In this document: positions 10,007 through 21,582 of the stretch, in pieces
Position numbering within the stretch: the first letter of the stretch is position 1
Layout of the letters: every line of letters starts with the position of its first letter
Assembly: GCF_900059565.1 (NCBI RefSeq)
Contig: NZ_FIZW01000002.1
Span: 1-64,000, forward strand
Origin: Murdochiella massiliensis
GTDB taxonomy: Bacteria > Bacillota > Clostridia > Tissierellales > Peptoniphilaceae
Length of the DNA stretch: 64,000 nt
Reading direction: 5' to 3'
The notes under the pieces: generated by a model
Seen by the model: only the letters and a program-made list of their open reading frames with translations
Databases searched by the model: none
Told to the model about the DNA's origin: nothing
Translations under genes and position numbers: made by a program

Positions 10007-10692
10007 GTCAATTCAAATCCATTTTGCCGAAAACGGATCCAACAGGAAATCCGGGATCCGGGCGTCCTTCTCGTAATGAGGAAACGATAAGAAGAGATAA
10101 GCGAGACGACGTACGTCGCCTATCCCGCAAACGAGACAGTCGAGCCGTGCGAACGGCACGGATGGATGCTACGGTGTCCGGCCAAACGGATGGAATGCGT
10201 GCGCATAAGAAACGCACGCCGCTTAATCGCTCAAGTCTCGGTGTATTCGCTTTACTTGGCATCCTGTTGTTGATTCTCATTCCGACGGCATTAACGCTTC
10301 ACAATACGTCGAAACAGTTGACCGAGACCAAAGCAATGCAGGCATCGCTGGAAACACAGCGCGAAGAGTTGCAGACTTCGGTCAATGACTTAAAAAGTCA
10401 ACTGGATATCGTCAACACGGATCAATTTATCGAAAAATATGCGCATGAAAAGTTAGGGATGTTGCGTCCTAATGAAATTTTGATGGATATGGGAGACGGA
10501 AAAGTCAAAATCAACGAAGATGCGCTGGCCAAGTATAAAGCGCAGCAGGAACAAAAGACATCTGCCTCGTCCTCTTCTTCGCCGGTGGAAGAATCTTCAT
10601 CCGTTCAGGAGGATTCCGGAGAAGGGTATGGCTTGACGACAGCTCCCGTGGAACAGAGTCCGGAGTCTTCCGGAATGACAAATGGACAGTAA
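10003..10692 (+). CDS. divIC: Septum formation initiator, DivIC/FtsB family
   Basis: A bitopic divisome protein of 229 residues that complexes with FtsL and FtsQ/DivIB at the division site. The first 75 residues are cytoplasmic and very rich in Arg and Lys. One membrane segment follows at about 80-98, then a coiled coil (TKAMQASLETQREELQTSV) and the family motif EKYAHEKLGMLRPNE. A Ser/Glu-rich extracellular tail ends it. It overlaps rqcP by four bases and tilS by eleven. The order rqcP-divIC-tilS-hpt-ftsH is the common Firmicutes arrangement. Confidence 0.88.
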   Translation: MSQFKSILPKTDPTGNPGSGRPSRNEETIRRDKRDDVRRLSRKRDSRAVRTARMDATVSGQTDGMRAHKKRTPLNRSSLGVFALLGILLLILIPTALTLHNTSKQLTETKAMQASLETQREELQTSVNDLKSQLDIVNTDQFIEKYAHEKLGMLRPNEILMDMGDGKVKINEDALAKYKAQQEQKTSASSSSSPVEESSSVQEDSGEGYGLTTAPVEQSPESSGMTNGQ

Positions 10693-12178
10693 CACGAAGG
10701 GTGGACCGACCCTTTCGACGAATGTGCTCTCTCTTCTGACGGCCCCGAGGCGTGTTTATGCGGCAGTGTCCGGCGGAGCCGATTCGATCGCCGTTGCCTC
10801 TCTTTTAGACGATGCAAAAAGGGTACATTCCTTTCTTCAAGCGCCCGTTATTTTGCATGTTCATCATGGTTTGCGCGGAAAAGAGGCGGATGCTGATGAG
10901 CAATTTGTGGCCGATTGGGCGGAAGAACATGAATGGCGTTTTCGTTCCTCGCATGTTAATGCGGCGGAAGTCGCACGCCAAACGGGACAGTCGATAGAAA
11001 CCGCCGCACGCGTATTGCGTTATGCTTTTTTTGCCCATGTATTGGAAGAAGAGCGGATTGAGGGAGAAGCGAAGCCGTTATTATTTCTTGGTCACCATCT
11101 CCAGGATCAGGCGGAAAGCATTTTGTTTCACATTCTTCGCGGATGCGGCCCCGACGGGTTGAGTGGAATGACGGAGATTGAGGAGCGTCCTGCTTTTTTT
11201 CTTGTGCGTCCGCTGTTGTCTGCAACCAAAGAACAAATTTTGCAATTTCATCGTGATCGGCATTCCTCGTGGAGGGAAGACCATACGAATCAACAAATGG
11301 AAGCGACACGTAATCGGCTGCGGGGGATGCTATTTCCCGCTATTCGTCAGGAAATTAATCCTGCGGTGGACGATGCACTGGTGCGCTTAAGTACGATCGC
11401 ACGTGAAGAAAATGCATATTTGGAGAATATGGCGACAGCCGCATTTGCACAGATATCGACCAACGGGAAGGAAGAGGAACCTTTTTCGGCTACTTCTCTT
11501 TCACGAAACGCCTGCTTTCTGCAGAGCATCGCTCTTTCCAAAGAGAAATTTCTTGCCCAGCCTGTTGCACTGCAAAGGCGTCTGGTGCGTCATTGGGTCG
11601 CACGGCTTGTGGAAGCAGGAAAGACAGCGACACTCTCATTTGAAGACGAAGAGGAGATTCGTCGCCATTTCGAACGGCCGAGCGGTAAATGCCTTTCACT
11701 TTATGGTATGATGTTTCTAACTGATTTTGAGGGTGTCCATGCGTTATCGCTGGCACGTTTTCAGGCTTTGGAAAGAGAAGCGGGCGAAGGTCAAATGCTT
11801 TCCGTCGAATACGATGGGCAACCATTTGCCTTGTTTTCCGGACAGTGTACTTTTACGCGCGTAACGAAGGTGGATTCCGCTACGGTATCCTCTTTGGCGT
11901 CTTTTCCGGCGGCCTGTTGCGCCGTGGATGTAACAGGCCTTGATACGTTGATCTGGCGATGTGCACAGCCGGGGGATACCTTTGTTTCCTTTGGCGGAGG
12001 ATCCAAGCCGCTGCGCAAAATGTGGAACGCCTGGCATGTTCCCGCGGTGTTGCGCAAAACCTGGCCGATTCTTACAGACGGAAAGGATATTTTATGGGTA
12101 CTCGGTCTGGGACGAAGTGCAATGCGCGTCGTAGAACCGGGACGGGACATGGTGGTCATCAATTGGAGAAGAATATGA
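10682..12178 (+). CDS. tilS: tRNA(Ile)-lysidine synthase
   Basis: Modifies C34 of the CAU-anticodon tRNA-Ile to lysidine with ATP and lysine, so that the tRNA reads AUA. The 498-residue protein has the N-type PP-loop SGGADS at residues 30-35, the HHGLRGKEADADEQF and GHHLQDQAE motifs, and a C-terminal TilS domain (GDTFVSFGGGSKPLRKMW). It overlaps divIC, and its own ribosome site is weak (GGA), so the exact start is uncertain; translation probably depends on coupling. Its stop overlaps the hpt start. Confidence 0.94.
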   Translation: MDSNTKGGPTLSTNVLSLLTAPRRVYAAVSGGADSIAVASLLDDAKRVHSFLQAPVILHVHHGLRGKEADADEQFVADWAEEHEWRFRSSHVNAAEVARQTGQSIETAARVLRYAFFAHVLEEERIEGEAKPLLFLGHHLQDQAESILFHILRGCGPDGLSGMTEIEERPAFFLVRPLLSATKEQILQFHRDRHSSWREDHTNQQMEATRNRLRGMLFPAIRQEINPAVDDALVRLSTIAREENAYLENMATAAFAQISTNGKEEEPFSATSLSRNACFLQSIALSKEKFLAQPVALQRRLVRHWVARLVEAGKTATLSFEDEEEIRRHFERPSGKCLSLYGMMFLTDFEGVHALSLARFQALEREAGEGQMLSVEYDGQPFALFSGQCTFTRVTKVDSATVSSLASFPAACCAVDVTGLDTLIWRCAQPGDTFVSFGGGSKPLRKMWNAWHVPAVLRKTWPILTDGKDILWVLGLGRSAMRVVEPGRDMVVINWRRI

Positions 12179-12738
12179 GCGGAGATAACTTACAACAATA
12201 TGTCGATCGCATTCTGTTTACGGAAGAGGAGATTCAGCGCCGCGTAGCGGAGCTTGGTGCCAAGATCACTGCAGACTATGCGAACAAGAATGCGGATTTA
12301 TTGGTCGTCTGCATTCTCAAAGGCGCGTCGATTTTTATGGCGGATCTGCTGAAGCACATCGATCTCGATGTGGAGATTGACTTCATGTCGGTGTCCAGCT
12401 ACGGAGCGGGCACGGTTTCGAGCGGCGATGTGCGCATCATTAAAGATTTGGAACAGCCGATTATGGGGAAAAATGTGCTCATTGTTGAAGACATCGTGGA
12501 TACCGGCTATACCTTAAAATATCTGATGGAAAATTTGCTGGCACGAGGAGCTCACAGTGTGAAAATCGCCTGTATGCTGGACAAGGAAGAACGTCGCGTG
12601 ACGGAAATTAAAGGGGACTATGTCGGTTTTGCGATTCCGGATCAATACGTGATCGGCTACGGTATGGATTTCAATCAGAAATTACGCAATTTGCCTTTTA
12701 TCGGGACGCTCAACCCGATTTATTATCGTCATGAGTAG
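12175..12738 (+). CDS. hpt: Hypoxanthine phosphoribosyltransferase
   Basis: A salvage enzyme joining hypoxanthine (and often guanine) to PRPP, giving IMP or GMP. The protein has 187 residues with the PRPP-binding motif VLIVEDIVDTGYT at about residues 101-113, the flexible-loop segment MSVSSYGAGTVSSG and a C-terminal base-binding region (VGFAIPDQYVIGYGMD). ATG 12175 follows GGAG and overlaps the tilS stop (ATGA). A frame open further upstream is antisense-free but lies inside tilS and is not used. Confidence 0.95.
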   Translation: MSGDNLQQYVDRILFTEEEIQRRVAELGAKITADYANKNADLLVVCILKGASIFMADLLKHIDLDVEIDFMSVSSYGAGTVSSGDVRIIKDLEQPIMGKNVLIVEDIVDTGYTLKYLMENLLARGAHSVKIACMLDKEERRVTEIKGDYVGFAIPDQYVIGYGMDFNQKLRNLPFIGTLNPIYYRHE

Positions 12739-12752
12739 GGAAGGACGAAGGA

Positions 12753-14621
12753 ATGAATAAAAAGACTCCCAATCGAAACAATATGGGCATGTTGGTGAGC
12801 TATCTGCTCCCCTTATTAATGATTGCCCTGATTTTTATGTTTTTTAATGCGAACAACACCCAGAAGAGTTCCATGACCCATAATGCGTTGATTGCTCAGC
12901 TTGATGAGGGGAATGTAAAGAGTCTTGTCTACCAGGGCGAAAAACTACGTGGTGTGTTGAATGATAAAGACAAGACGCCGTTCGAAGTGATCATTCCGCA
13001 GGAGTATTTTTCGACGTTTTATCAGGAACATATCCGCCCGCAAGTGCAGAAGGGAACACTTGAAATGGTCTTTCAGGCCATTCCGGAGCCGAATCCCTTC
13101 TTGGCGATGTTGCCGGACATTCTGTTCCTTGGCTTGCTCGGCTTCATGATGTACAGCTTTTTCAAACGCACGGCGATGCAAAACAGCAGCATGAACAGTT
13201 TTGGTAAGAGTAAGGCACAAATGCATCAGGACAAGGGTGAAAGAGTGACTTTTCAGGATGTTGCCGGCCTGCAGGAAGAAAAAGAGGAATTGTTGGAAAT
13301 CGTCGATTTTCTGAAGAATCCACGCAAGTTCATTGATTTGGGTGCGCGCATTCCGAAGGGAGTCTTGTTGGTGGGGCCGCCGGGAACAGGAAAAACATAT
13401 CTTTCCAAAGCCGTCGCCGGGGAAGCCGGCGTGCCGTTTTTCTCTATTTCCGGATCGGATTTTGTCGAAATGTTTGTCGGTGTCGGTGCTTCCCGTGTAC
13501 GCGATTTGTTTACGGAAGGCAAAAAGAATGCGCCGTGCATCATCTTTGTGGATGAGATTGATGCGGTTGGTCGTCGCCGCGGTGCGGGCCTTGGCGGCGG
13601 AAACGATGAACGCGAGCAGACGCTCAACCAGTTGTTGGTCGAAATGGACGGCTTCGACAAGAATGAAGGCATTATCATCATGGCAGCAACGAACCGTCCG
13701 GATATTCTCGATCCTGCGTTGCTTCGTCCGGGACGTTTTGACCGACAGGTGTTGGTCGGAATGCCGGATGCGAAGGCGCGTGAAGCGATTTTAAAGGTGC
13801 ATACGCGCAATAAGCCGGTTGCAGACGATATTGATTATCTTGCTTTGGCACGCCAGACCGCAGGCTTTACGCCTGCTGACCTCGAAAACATGGCGAATGA
13901 GGCGGCGCTTCTCACGGCAAGAGAGGGCAAATCCATTATCGACATGAAGACGTTTGTGGAAGCCTCGATCAAAGTTGTTGCGGGGCCCGAGAAGAAATCG
14001 CGCGAAGTGATTGAAAAAGAGCGCGTGCTGACCGCCTATCATGAGAGTGGACACGCCATTGTTACGCGTGCTTTGCCGGATACGGATAAGGTCAATATGA
14101 TCACGATTGTTCCGCGCGGCTACGCCGGCGGCTTTACCTCGTTCTTACCGGAGGATGATCGGCAATTCATGTCGCGCAATCAGATGTTGACGGAGATCGT
14201 GAGTTTTCTGGGCGGCCGTGCGGCGGAGGCACTGGTGCTTGATGACATTTCTACCGGAGCGTCCAACGACATTGAGCGCGCAACGAAGATGGCGCGCAAC
14301 ATGGTGGTTAAATACGGCATGAGTGTCAAACTGGGTCCGGTCGCGTACGAAGAGGGAAAAGACAATGTCTTTTTAGGCAATGATCTGGGACAAATTCGCT
14401 CGTATTCCGAAGAAACGGCGCAGGCAATTGATGAAGAAGTGCGTCACATCATGAATGACGCTCTGGACCGTGCTATGCGCATCTTGCACGCGAATAGGGA
14501 AATGTTGGATCAATTAGCCAATACTTTGTTGGAAAAAGAAACGCTGCATGCCGCTGAGTTTGAGACACTGTTTCAGACGTATGGGGTATTGGCACAGGAA
14601 AATGAAGGAGTAAACGAATGA
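12753..14621 (+). CDS. ftsH: ATP-dependent zinc metalloprotease FtsH
   Basis: A membrane-bound AAA+ protease, working as a hexamer, that extracts and degrades membrane and regulatory proteins. It has 622 residues: an N-terminal membrane segment at about 12-30, an extracytoplasmic domain, a second segment near 122-142, the AAA+ module with Walker A GPPGTGKT (about 207-214), Walker B FVDEIDA and the second region of homology ([19 protein letters not shown]), then the M41 protease with HESGH near 430. It follows hpt by 14 bases and overlaps the next gene by four. Confidence 0.97.
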   Translation: MNKKTPNRNNMGMLVSYLLPLLMIALIFMFFNANNTQKSSMTHNALIAQLDEGNVKSLVYQGEKLRGVLNDKDKTPFEVIIPQEYFSTFYQEHIRPQVQKGTLEMVFQAIPEPNPFLAMLPDILFLGLLGFMMYSFFKRTAMQNSSMNSFGKSKAQMHQDKGERVTFQDVAGLQEEKEELLEIVDFLKNPRKFIDLGARIPKGVLLVGPPGTGKTYLSKAVAGEAGVPFFSISGSDFVEMFVGVGASRVRDLFTEGKKNAPCIIFVDEIDAVGRRRGAGLGGGNDEREQTLNQLLVEMDGFDKNEGIIIMAATNRPDILDPALLRPGRFDRQVLVGMPDAKAREAILKVHTRNKPVADDIDYLALARQTAGFTPADLENMANEAALLTAREGKSIIDMKTFVEASIKVVAGPEKKSREVIEKERVLTAYHESGHAIVTRALPDTDKVNMITIVPRGYAGGFTSFLPEDDRQFMSRNQMLTEIVSFLGGRAAEALVLDDISTGASNDIERATKMARNMVVKYGMSVKLGPVAYEEGKDNVFLGNDLGQIRSYSEETAQAIDEEVRHIMNDALDRAMRILHANREMLDQLANTLLEKETLHAAEFETLFQTYGVLAQENEGVNE

Positions 14622-15253
14622 GTTCAGAAGCGGCAAGCAAAGCACAGACAGCGCAACAAGCCATGCCGGGGATCCATATTGCCGGCATGACGCTCACCTT
14701 TATCGATTTACTCTATCTCGGGATGCTCATTTTCCTGTTGTATCAGATTTTTCGGGCAAACAAGATGGAACGCAAGCTGAAATCGCCGAAATACTCTTTC
14801 TCCACCCGGCCGAAGTCGATCAACATGGTGTTGATGTCGATCATCTTTCTTTTCGGCGTTATGACCATTGTCAGCCAGAAAGAATATGCGCGTGGGCTCA
14901 TGATGATTTTTCTGGGCATTACCTTCTATTTCTCTTCCCAGAACAAGGTGATTGTGTCGCAGGAAGGCCTTTTTGCCGACAATAAGTACATCCCCTGGTC
15001 GGAGCTGCGTAAATGGGCGTGGGACACGAAAACAGGTAATTTGGTGATTATTACGAAAGAATTCGGCAAGAATGAAATGCGCCAGGTTTTGCAAGTTGGT
15101 CGTCCGCATATGGCAGAGATCAATGAACGAATTCGTGAATTTAAATTGGGTAAAAAATCCGCACGATTTGATGAACAGGATCAACAGGAAAACGTGAGCG
15201 AAGAAGAGCAAAAGACACAGGAGAAGGAACAGGGCGAAACGACAGAGTCGTAG
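14618..15253 (+). CDS. Membrane protein of unknown function (DUF5673-like)
   Basis: A 211-residue protein I cannot name with certainty. Three hydrophobic segments are visible (about 25-43, 68-84 and 90-106), then a cytoplasmic domain whose pattern (VIVSQEGLFADNKYIPWSEL...W) resembles the PH-like DUF5673 fold found in Firmicutes membrane proteins. The tail is acidic and Gln/Glu-rich. Its start overlaps the ftsH stop (ATGA) after a good GAAGGAG site, and pyrG follows within 10 bases, so it belongs to this operon. A link to FtsH is only suggested by position. Confidence 0.6.
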   Translation: MSSEAASKAQTAQQAMPGIHIAGMTLTFIDLLYLGMLIFLLYQIFRANKMERKLKSPKYSFSTRPKSINMVLMSIIFLFGVMTIVSQKEYARGLMMIFLGITFYFSSQNKVIVSQEGLFADNKYIPWSELRKWAWDTKTGNLVIITKEFGKNEMRQVLQVGRPHMAEINERIREFKLGKKSARFDEQDQQENVSEEEQKTQEKEQGETTES

Positions 15254-16894
<1,641 letters not shown>

Positions 16895-16958
16895 GAGAAG
16901 CAGCTGGGGCATGGCCCTGAAATGACCGGCATCCATAGTGAGCCGGATCGGAGGAGAA

Positions 16959-17582
16959 ATGAAAAACAAATTTTTTACCGGACAGAATTTAGCACGCCTT
17001 GGCGTATTGATTGCATTGATGCTTGTGCTGAGCTCAACGCCTATCGGATACGTTCTTATTGGACCTATTCAGGTCACCACCATGCACCTTCCTGTGGTTT
17101 TGGGTGCCATCATTGGCGGTGTACCGTATGGTTTCATTCTTGGGTTGGCCTTTGGACTCAATTCCATGCTTCGTGCGCTGCAGGGATTATCCGGACCGTT
17201 GTCGTTTGCATTTGCCAATCCGCTGATCAGCGTTGTGCCGCGCGTGCTTTTTGGTGTGATTGTTGGATACCTTGCCACCGTTTGGCGTAACAAAAATATG
17301 GTTATCCGTTACGCGTTGCCGGCAGTGATCGGAACCGTCATGCATACGTTGATGGTTATGGGCACACTTTATCTCGTATATGCTGCGCGTGTTGCTGAAG
17401 TGCGAAATATCACAGCGGAGGCGGTGCAGGCTATGGTGCTTTCGACAGTAGTGGCTAACGGCATTCCGGAGGCGATATTGGCGGCGGTGGTTTCTACGCC
17501 AATCGCGCGCATATTGGAAAAGCGGGAACATCATCAACCGCTTACGGATGCAAAAGAGAAGGAAATATCGACAAAAGCCTGA
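16959..17582 (+). CDS. ECF transporter substrate-binding (S) component, probably for pantothenate
   Basis: An integral membrane vitamin-capture subunit of 207 residues that works with the shared EcfA/EcfT energising module encoded elsewhere. About six hydrophobic segments are present, beginning with LARLGVLIALMLVLSSTP, and the segment IGPIQVTTMHLPVVLGAIIGG is typical of this family. Placement directly before the pantothenate kinase gene coaX suggests pantothenate as substrate; this is inference from context. ATG 16959 follows GGAGGAG; an upstream in-frame GTG at 16938 is less likely. Confidence 0.75.
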   Translation: MKNKFFTGQNLARLGVLIALMLVLSSTPIGYVLIGPIQVTTMHLPVVLGAIIGGVPYGFILGLAFGLNSMLRALQGLSGPLSFAFANPLISVVPRVLFGVIVGYLATVWRNKNMVIRYALPAVIGTVMHTLMVMGTLYLVYAARVAEVRNITAEAVQAMVLSTVVANGIPEAILAAVVSTPIARILEKREHHQPLTDAKEKEISTKA

Positions 17583-17596
17583 TAGGAGGAGAACTC

Positions 17597-18484
17597 GTGG
17601 AGAAGGCGGAACAACCGAAGAACCGGTCGCTGCTTTTGGCTATTGATGCCGGTAACACCAATATTACGTTTGGCTTGTTTCACGGAGAAATTATCATCCA
17701 TCAGTGGCGTATTCAGTCGGACAGCGAAAAAACTTCTGATGAATACGGAATAGAATTGGAACAAATTCTACGCCACTTTCATTACACGCGAGAAATGATT
17801 TGCGCAGTCATTCTTTCCAGCGTTGTGCCCGAACTGGTGCATCAGATGAGCGCTATGTCGGAACGCTTTCTGAAGCTCACGCCGATGATTGTGGGCGAGG
17901 GAACCAAGACCGGCTTGCCACTTCGTGTGGATAATCCGCGAGAGGTCGGATCCGATCGCATTGCCGATGCCGTGGCCGGATATGCCCTTTATGGGGGGCC
18001 GCTGATCATTATTGATATTGGTACGGCCATCACACATGAAGTCGTAAATGAACAAGGGGAATACATCGGTGGAACGATTTCGCCGGGTATTGGCATTGCC
18101 GCAGCGGCGCTGACCCGTGGTACTTCCAAGTTACCGCGCGTGGAACTTACCCAGCCGGAAAGAATTATTGCCACGAATACCGTCAATGCTATGCAGGCGG
18201 GGTTGGTACGCGGTTTTATTGGCTTGATTGATGGAATTACGGAAGGGATTTTAGCGGAGTTAAAGGAGCAAACCGATAAAAAACCGCATGTTATTGCCAC
18301 CGGTGGATTTTCTACACTCCTTTCACAGCACTCCAAATATGTTGACGGGGTAAAGCGGGATCTCAATCTGCTCGGCTTGCGTCTTATCTACTATCGTACG
18401 ATGAAGGCAAGAGCAAATGAGCGCCTCCGCGAGGAAAAGGAGCACGATATGCATCATGGGCAAGAAGGAAATCAACATGCATGA
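17597..18484 (+). CDS. coaX: Type III pantothenate kinase
   Basis: Phosphorylates pantothenate, the first committed step of coenzyme A synthesis. The 295-residue protein has the acetate/sugar-kinase fold motifs LLAIDAGNTNITFGLF (phosphate loop), DRIADAVAGYALYGGP and IIDIGTAITHEVV, then GGTISPGIGIAAAAL. The usual motif is DxGTATT; here the last residues are AITHE, a mild departure. Start GTG 17597 follows AGGAGGAG. It is in an operon with the ECF S component and overlaps dus by eight bases. CoaBC, later in the pathway, is at 54306. Confidence 0.92.
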   Translation: MEKAEQPKNRSLLLAIDAGNTNITFGLFHGEIIIHQWRIQSDSEKTSDEYGIELEQILRHFHYTREMICAVILSSVVPELVHQMSAMSERFLKLTPMIVGEGTKTGLPLRVDNPREVGSDRIADAVAGYALYGGPLIIIDIGTAITHEVVNEQGEYIGGTISPGIGIAAAALTRGTSKLPRVELTQPERIIATNTVNAMQAGLVRGFIGLIDGITEGILAELKEQTDKKPHVIATGGFSTLLSQHSKYVDGVKRDLNLLGLRLIYYRTMKARANERLREEKEHDMHHGQEGNQHA

Positions 18485-19487
18485 GCTCAGAAAACAGCAA
18501 GAATGCGCAATGGGAACCGGCCGCCGCAAGGAGCCGGTTTCCGCTTTTGTATCGCTTGCTCCTCTTGCCGGTGTTAGTGATCGTTGCTTTCGTGAAATTT
18601 GCTTTCACTATGGCTGTGATGAGGCGACGACGGAGATGATCAGTGCGCAGGCACTGCTGTATGACAGCGTTCGTACGGAACACATGCTGGAAAAGGGTGC
18701 GGAAGGAAAATTGACTGTTCAGCTTTTTGGAAAGGACCCCTTAACGCTGGCAAAGGTCATTAGTGAGCGCTTTAATACGGATGATCGCTTTCAGGCGGTG
18801 GAACTCAATATGGGCTGCCCTGCGCCGAAAATTGTGAGAAACGGGGAAGGCAGCGCGTTGATGTGTGATCCCAGAATGTCCGCAACGATTTTTCGCGCAA
18901 TGGTACAGGCGTCGAGCAAACCGATCTATGTTAAGATGCGTCTCGGCTGGGATGACAATTCGATGAATTATCTCACGATTGCTCATATTGCCGAGGAAGA
19001 AGGAGTTTCGCGCATAACGCTTCACGCGCGTACGAGGGAACAGATGTATGCCGGGAAAGCTAACTGGGAGGCGATTGCGCATCTTAAAGATGCCGTCAAC
19101 GTTCAAGTGGTAGGTAACGGCGACGTAACGACACCGGAAGAAGTGGAGGAGATGGAAAAACAAACTCGTTGTGACGGCATTGCAATAGGACGCGCGGCAA
19201 TGGGAAATCCCTTTTTGTTCCGCCAAATTTACTCCTATCGCTCAACGGGAGCGTATGCACCAGTCAGCCGGGAGGAGACAATTTCGGTTTTATTGGATCA
19301 TTATGTACGTGAGATTGCGTGTCGTGGGGAACAGCGTGCCATCCTGGAAATGCGCAAGCTCATGGCATGCTATCTTAGCGGATTTTCCGGATCGGCACGC
19401 ACGAAAGCCGCCATCATGACGATGACGGATATGAAGGAGATTCGGGCGGAACTGGAACGATTTCGTGCGCAAGACGAGTTATTTTGA
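18477..19487 (+). CDS. dus: tRNA-dihydrouridine synthase
   Basis: A flavoenzyme reducing specific uridines of tRNA to dihydrouridine. The protein has 336 residues: a TIM-barrel start LAPLAGVSDRCFREIC, the motif ELNMGCPAPKIVRNGEGSA with the catalytic Cys, ITLHARTREQMYAGKANW and NGDVTTPEEVEEM, GIAIGRAAMGNPFLF. I prefer ATG 18477 (AAGGA seven bases upstream), which overlaps the coaX stop; in-frame ATGs at 18417 and 18456 would lie inside coaX. Its 3' end overlaps by nine bases the oppositely oriented kinase gene, with no terminator visible between them. Confidence 0.93.
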   Translation: MHELRKQQECAMGTGRRKEPVSAFVSLAPLAGVSDRCFREICFHYGCDEATTEMISAQALLYDSVRTEHMLEKGAEGKLTVQLFGKDPLTLAKVISERFNTDDRFQAVELNMGCPAPKIVRNGEGSALMCDPRMSATIFRAMVQASSKPIYVKMRLGWDDNSMNYLTIAHIAEEEGVSRITLHARTREQMYAGKANWEAIAHLKDAVNVQVVGNGDVTTPEEVEEMEKQTRCDGIAIGRAAMGNPFLFRQIYSYRSTGAYAPVSREETISVLLDHYVREIACRGEQRAILEMRKLMACYLSGFSGSARTKAAIMTMTDMKEIRAELERFRAQDELF

Positions 19488-20843
19488 GCTTAACGGGCGA
19501 AAGAATTCTTCCGGCAAACGAACGCGGAAAGTAGTTCCTTTACCGAGTTTACTGGTTACTTCGATGTGACCGCCGAGTTGCTGGACGATATTACGGGTTA
19601 TCGCGAGCCCCAGTCCCTGTCCGCCTGCAGAACGATTACGGGAAGAATCTACGCGATAAAAGCGATCAAAGAGATGCGCCAAATCCTTTCCCGGGATGCC
19701 TATGCCATTATCGGTAACCGTGAGAACTACATATTTGCGGTCGGAATTGAGCGCTATGCGAATTTGTCCGTCCTGGTCGATCGCCTTGATGGCGTTCGAC
19801 AGCAGGTTACTAAGAATTTGCGAATATAGCCGCTCATCGGTTTGCAGGCTGATGGCGGGATCAATCGCACGCAAAAAGACGCCGTTTTTTTGAACAATGC
19901 GCGGCTCAAAACTGTCGATTACCCGTTCGGTGAGCGCCGAGCAGTCAATAAAGCGGATTTCTTCCGCGGCGACCAGAGAAGCTTCCCGAAACGTATTTTT
20001 CAGTCGTTCCACAAGAAGCGTAAGCTGTGCGATATTCGCTTCAATTTGTTCCCAGTTTTTTTCATCTGAAGGGATAATTCCGTCTTTCATCGCTTCCACA
20101 TGAAGCTGCATATTGGTTAGAGGGGTGCGCAGCTCATGGGAAATATCCTGTGCATAACTTCGACGTGCATTTTCCTGTTGTCGAAGAGAAGACGCCAGAT
20201 ATTGCATATTCGCATTCAAACTTTGCAGCTCATCAAATTTGGAATCATCTAGCGTAATATCGAATTGATTTTGCCGAATGCGTTCCGCCGCAATTTGTAA
20301 TGATTCAATGGGGTCTGTAATCTGTTTGGAAAAGAAATAACTGAATGCAATGGCGATAAGGCCAAAGGCGGTAATACCCAACATCGTTGACCCGAGCGAG
20401 CGACGCTGAAAATCGTGCAGGGCATGGGTGAGGGCAGGATTACTGCGATCGTAGGTAACCAGCATGGAGCCACGTTTTTCTCCACGACTGTCCACTAATT
20501 GATATTGATCGACTTGAATATCCGCATCTTCATTTTGTACCAGACCGTGATAATTTGCCAGAATCGTCGATTCCCTATCCATGATGGTAATATTGATGTT
20601 TGCATCGCGAGCATAAAGCTGCAATTGCTCATTTATACCTTCCTTCGTTAAGTCGAGGGCTTCCGTTCGCGCAATCGTTCCGATATCGTTGATGATGCGT
20701 TTTAAGCGGGTTTCTTCTTCTTTTTCCAAATAATTGAAAAAAGAGTCGGAATACGCCCGCTGCATTCCATATGCGATCACCGTCATCGTAACGAAGACGA
20801 TGATGATGATGGAAAGGCTCAGACGCGTTCTAAGCTTCATCAA
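19479..20843 (-). CDS. Two-component sensor histidine kinase
   Basis: A membrane sensor of 454 residues with one membrane segment at about 8-26, an extracytoplasmic domain of about 125 residues, a second segment near 155-172, a HAMP region, then the dimerisation/phosphoacceptor helix DISHELRTP (His236). The ATPase motifs are N-box ILSNLLSNAIKAI, G1 VTDNGIGIPG, F-box LFDRFYRV and G2 GGQGLGLAI. It resembles BaeS/ResE-type kinases. It overlaps its response regulator by 14 bases and lies downstream of a class A penicillin-binding protein, suggesting a role in envelope stress. The signal is unknown. Confidence 0.92.
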   Translation of the reverse strand: MMKLRTRLSLSIIIIVFVTMTVIAYGMQRAYSDSFFNYLEKEEETRLKRIINDIGTIARTEALDLTKEGINEQLQLYARDANINITIMDRESTILANYHGLVQNEDADIQVDQYQLVDSRGEKRGSMLVTYDRSNPALTHALHDFQRRSLGSTMLGITAFGLIAIAFSYFFSKQITDPIESLQIAAERIRQNQFDITLDDSKFDELQSLNANMQYLASSLRQQENARRSYAQDISHELRTPLTNMQLHVEAMKDGIIPSDEKNWEQIEANIAQLTLLVERLKNTFREASLVAAEEIRFIDCSALTERVIDSFEPRIVQKNGVFLRAIDPAISLQTDERLYSQILSNLLSNAIKAIDQDGQIRIALNSDRKYVVLTVTDNGIGIPGKDLAHLFDRFYRVDSSRNRSAGGQGLGLAITRNIVQQLGGHIEVTSKLGKGTTFRVRLPEEFFRPLSSK

Positions 20844-21528
20844 AGCCTCCGGCGCGATAGCCTACACCGTAAACGGTCTTAATGTATGCTGGATTTTTCG
20901 GATCCGCCTCAATTTTCTGGCGAATATTTTTAATGTGTGTATCAATTGCACGATCAAAGGCTTCATAATCCATGCCGAATGTCACTTCAATGATTTCGTC
21001 GCGCGTATAGATCTTGTTCGGATGCGTAAATAGCGTCTGTACAATGAGAAATTCATTTTTGGTCAAATGTACTTCTTTTTCTTCGACGAATGTGCGCATG
21101 GATTCCGTATCCAAACGCAATCGTCCATCCTTTGTTTTTAAAATTGTTCCCGCGGATTTCTCGGGGAGACGACGGAAAATGGCATGAACCCGTTCTACGA
21201 GTTCTCGCGCAGAAAACGGCTTTACCATGTAGTCATCCGCACCGTTACGCAGATTCTCGACGCGATCGTCTTCTTCGGATTTGGCGGAAACGATGATGAC
21301 GGGGGTGTCGCTTTGTGCTTTTATTTCTGTCAGCACGTCTTCTCCGGAGAGCTCCGGTAACATTAAATCCAAAACGACCAGATCCGGTTCAAAATCGGCA
21401 AAACGGGAGAGCGCATCCTTCCCGTCCATCGCTTTTTCGACAGAATATCCGGCCTTTTCCAGATAGGCTTTTTCAATATTGATAATGCCTTCTTCATCTT
21501 CTACTAATAGTATTTTTCGTTGTGCCAT
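20830..21528 (-). CDS. OmpR/PhoB-family response regulator
   Basis: A DNA-binding regulator of 232 residues paired with the overlapping histidine kinase. The receiver domain has the acidic pocket VEDEE (residues 9-13), phospho-acceptor Asp54 in VVLDLMLPE, and the conserved Lys in MVKPFSARELVERV. The C-terminal winged helix shows VHLTKNEFLIVQTLF and RAIDTHIKNIRQKIE. The start follows AAGGAG. It begins 54 bases after the penicillin-binding protein gene with no terminator between, so the three genes may form one operon. Confidence 0.93.
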   Translation of the reverse strand: MAQRKILLVEDEEGIINIEKAYLEKAGYSVEKAMDGKDALSRFADFEPDLVVLDLMLPELSGEDVLTEIKAQSDTPVIIVSAKSEEDDRVENLRNGADDYMVKPFSARELVERVHAIFRRLPEKSAGTILKTKDGRLRLDTESMRTFVEEKEVHLTKNEFLIVQTLFTHPNKIYTRDEIIEVTFGMDYEAFDRAIDTHIKNIRQKIEADPKNPAYIKTVYGVGYRAGGFDEA

Positions 21529-21582
21529 ACTGTTTTCTCCTTGGAATGCGTGTTGTCATGAAACGGGTGTTCAACACGTGTC

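Noticed and set aside
16895-16958. Riboswitch or attenuator before the ECF transporter gene
   Set aside because: Only two short hairpins are present in 64 bases; no aptamer-like conservation or terminator.
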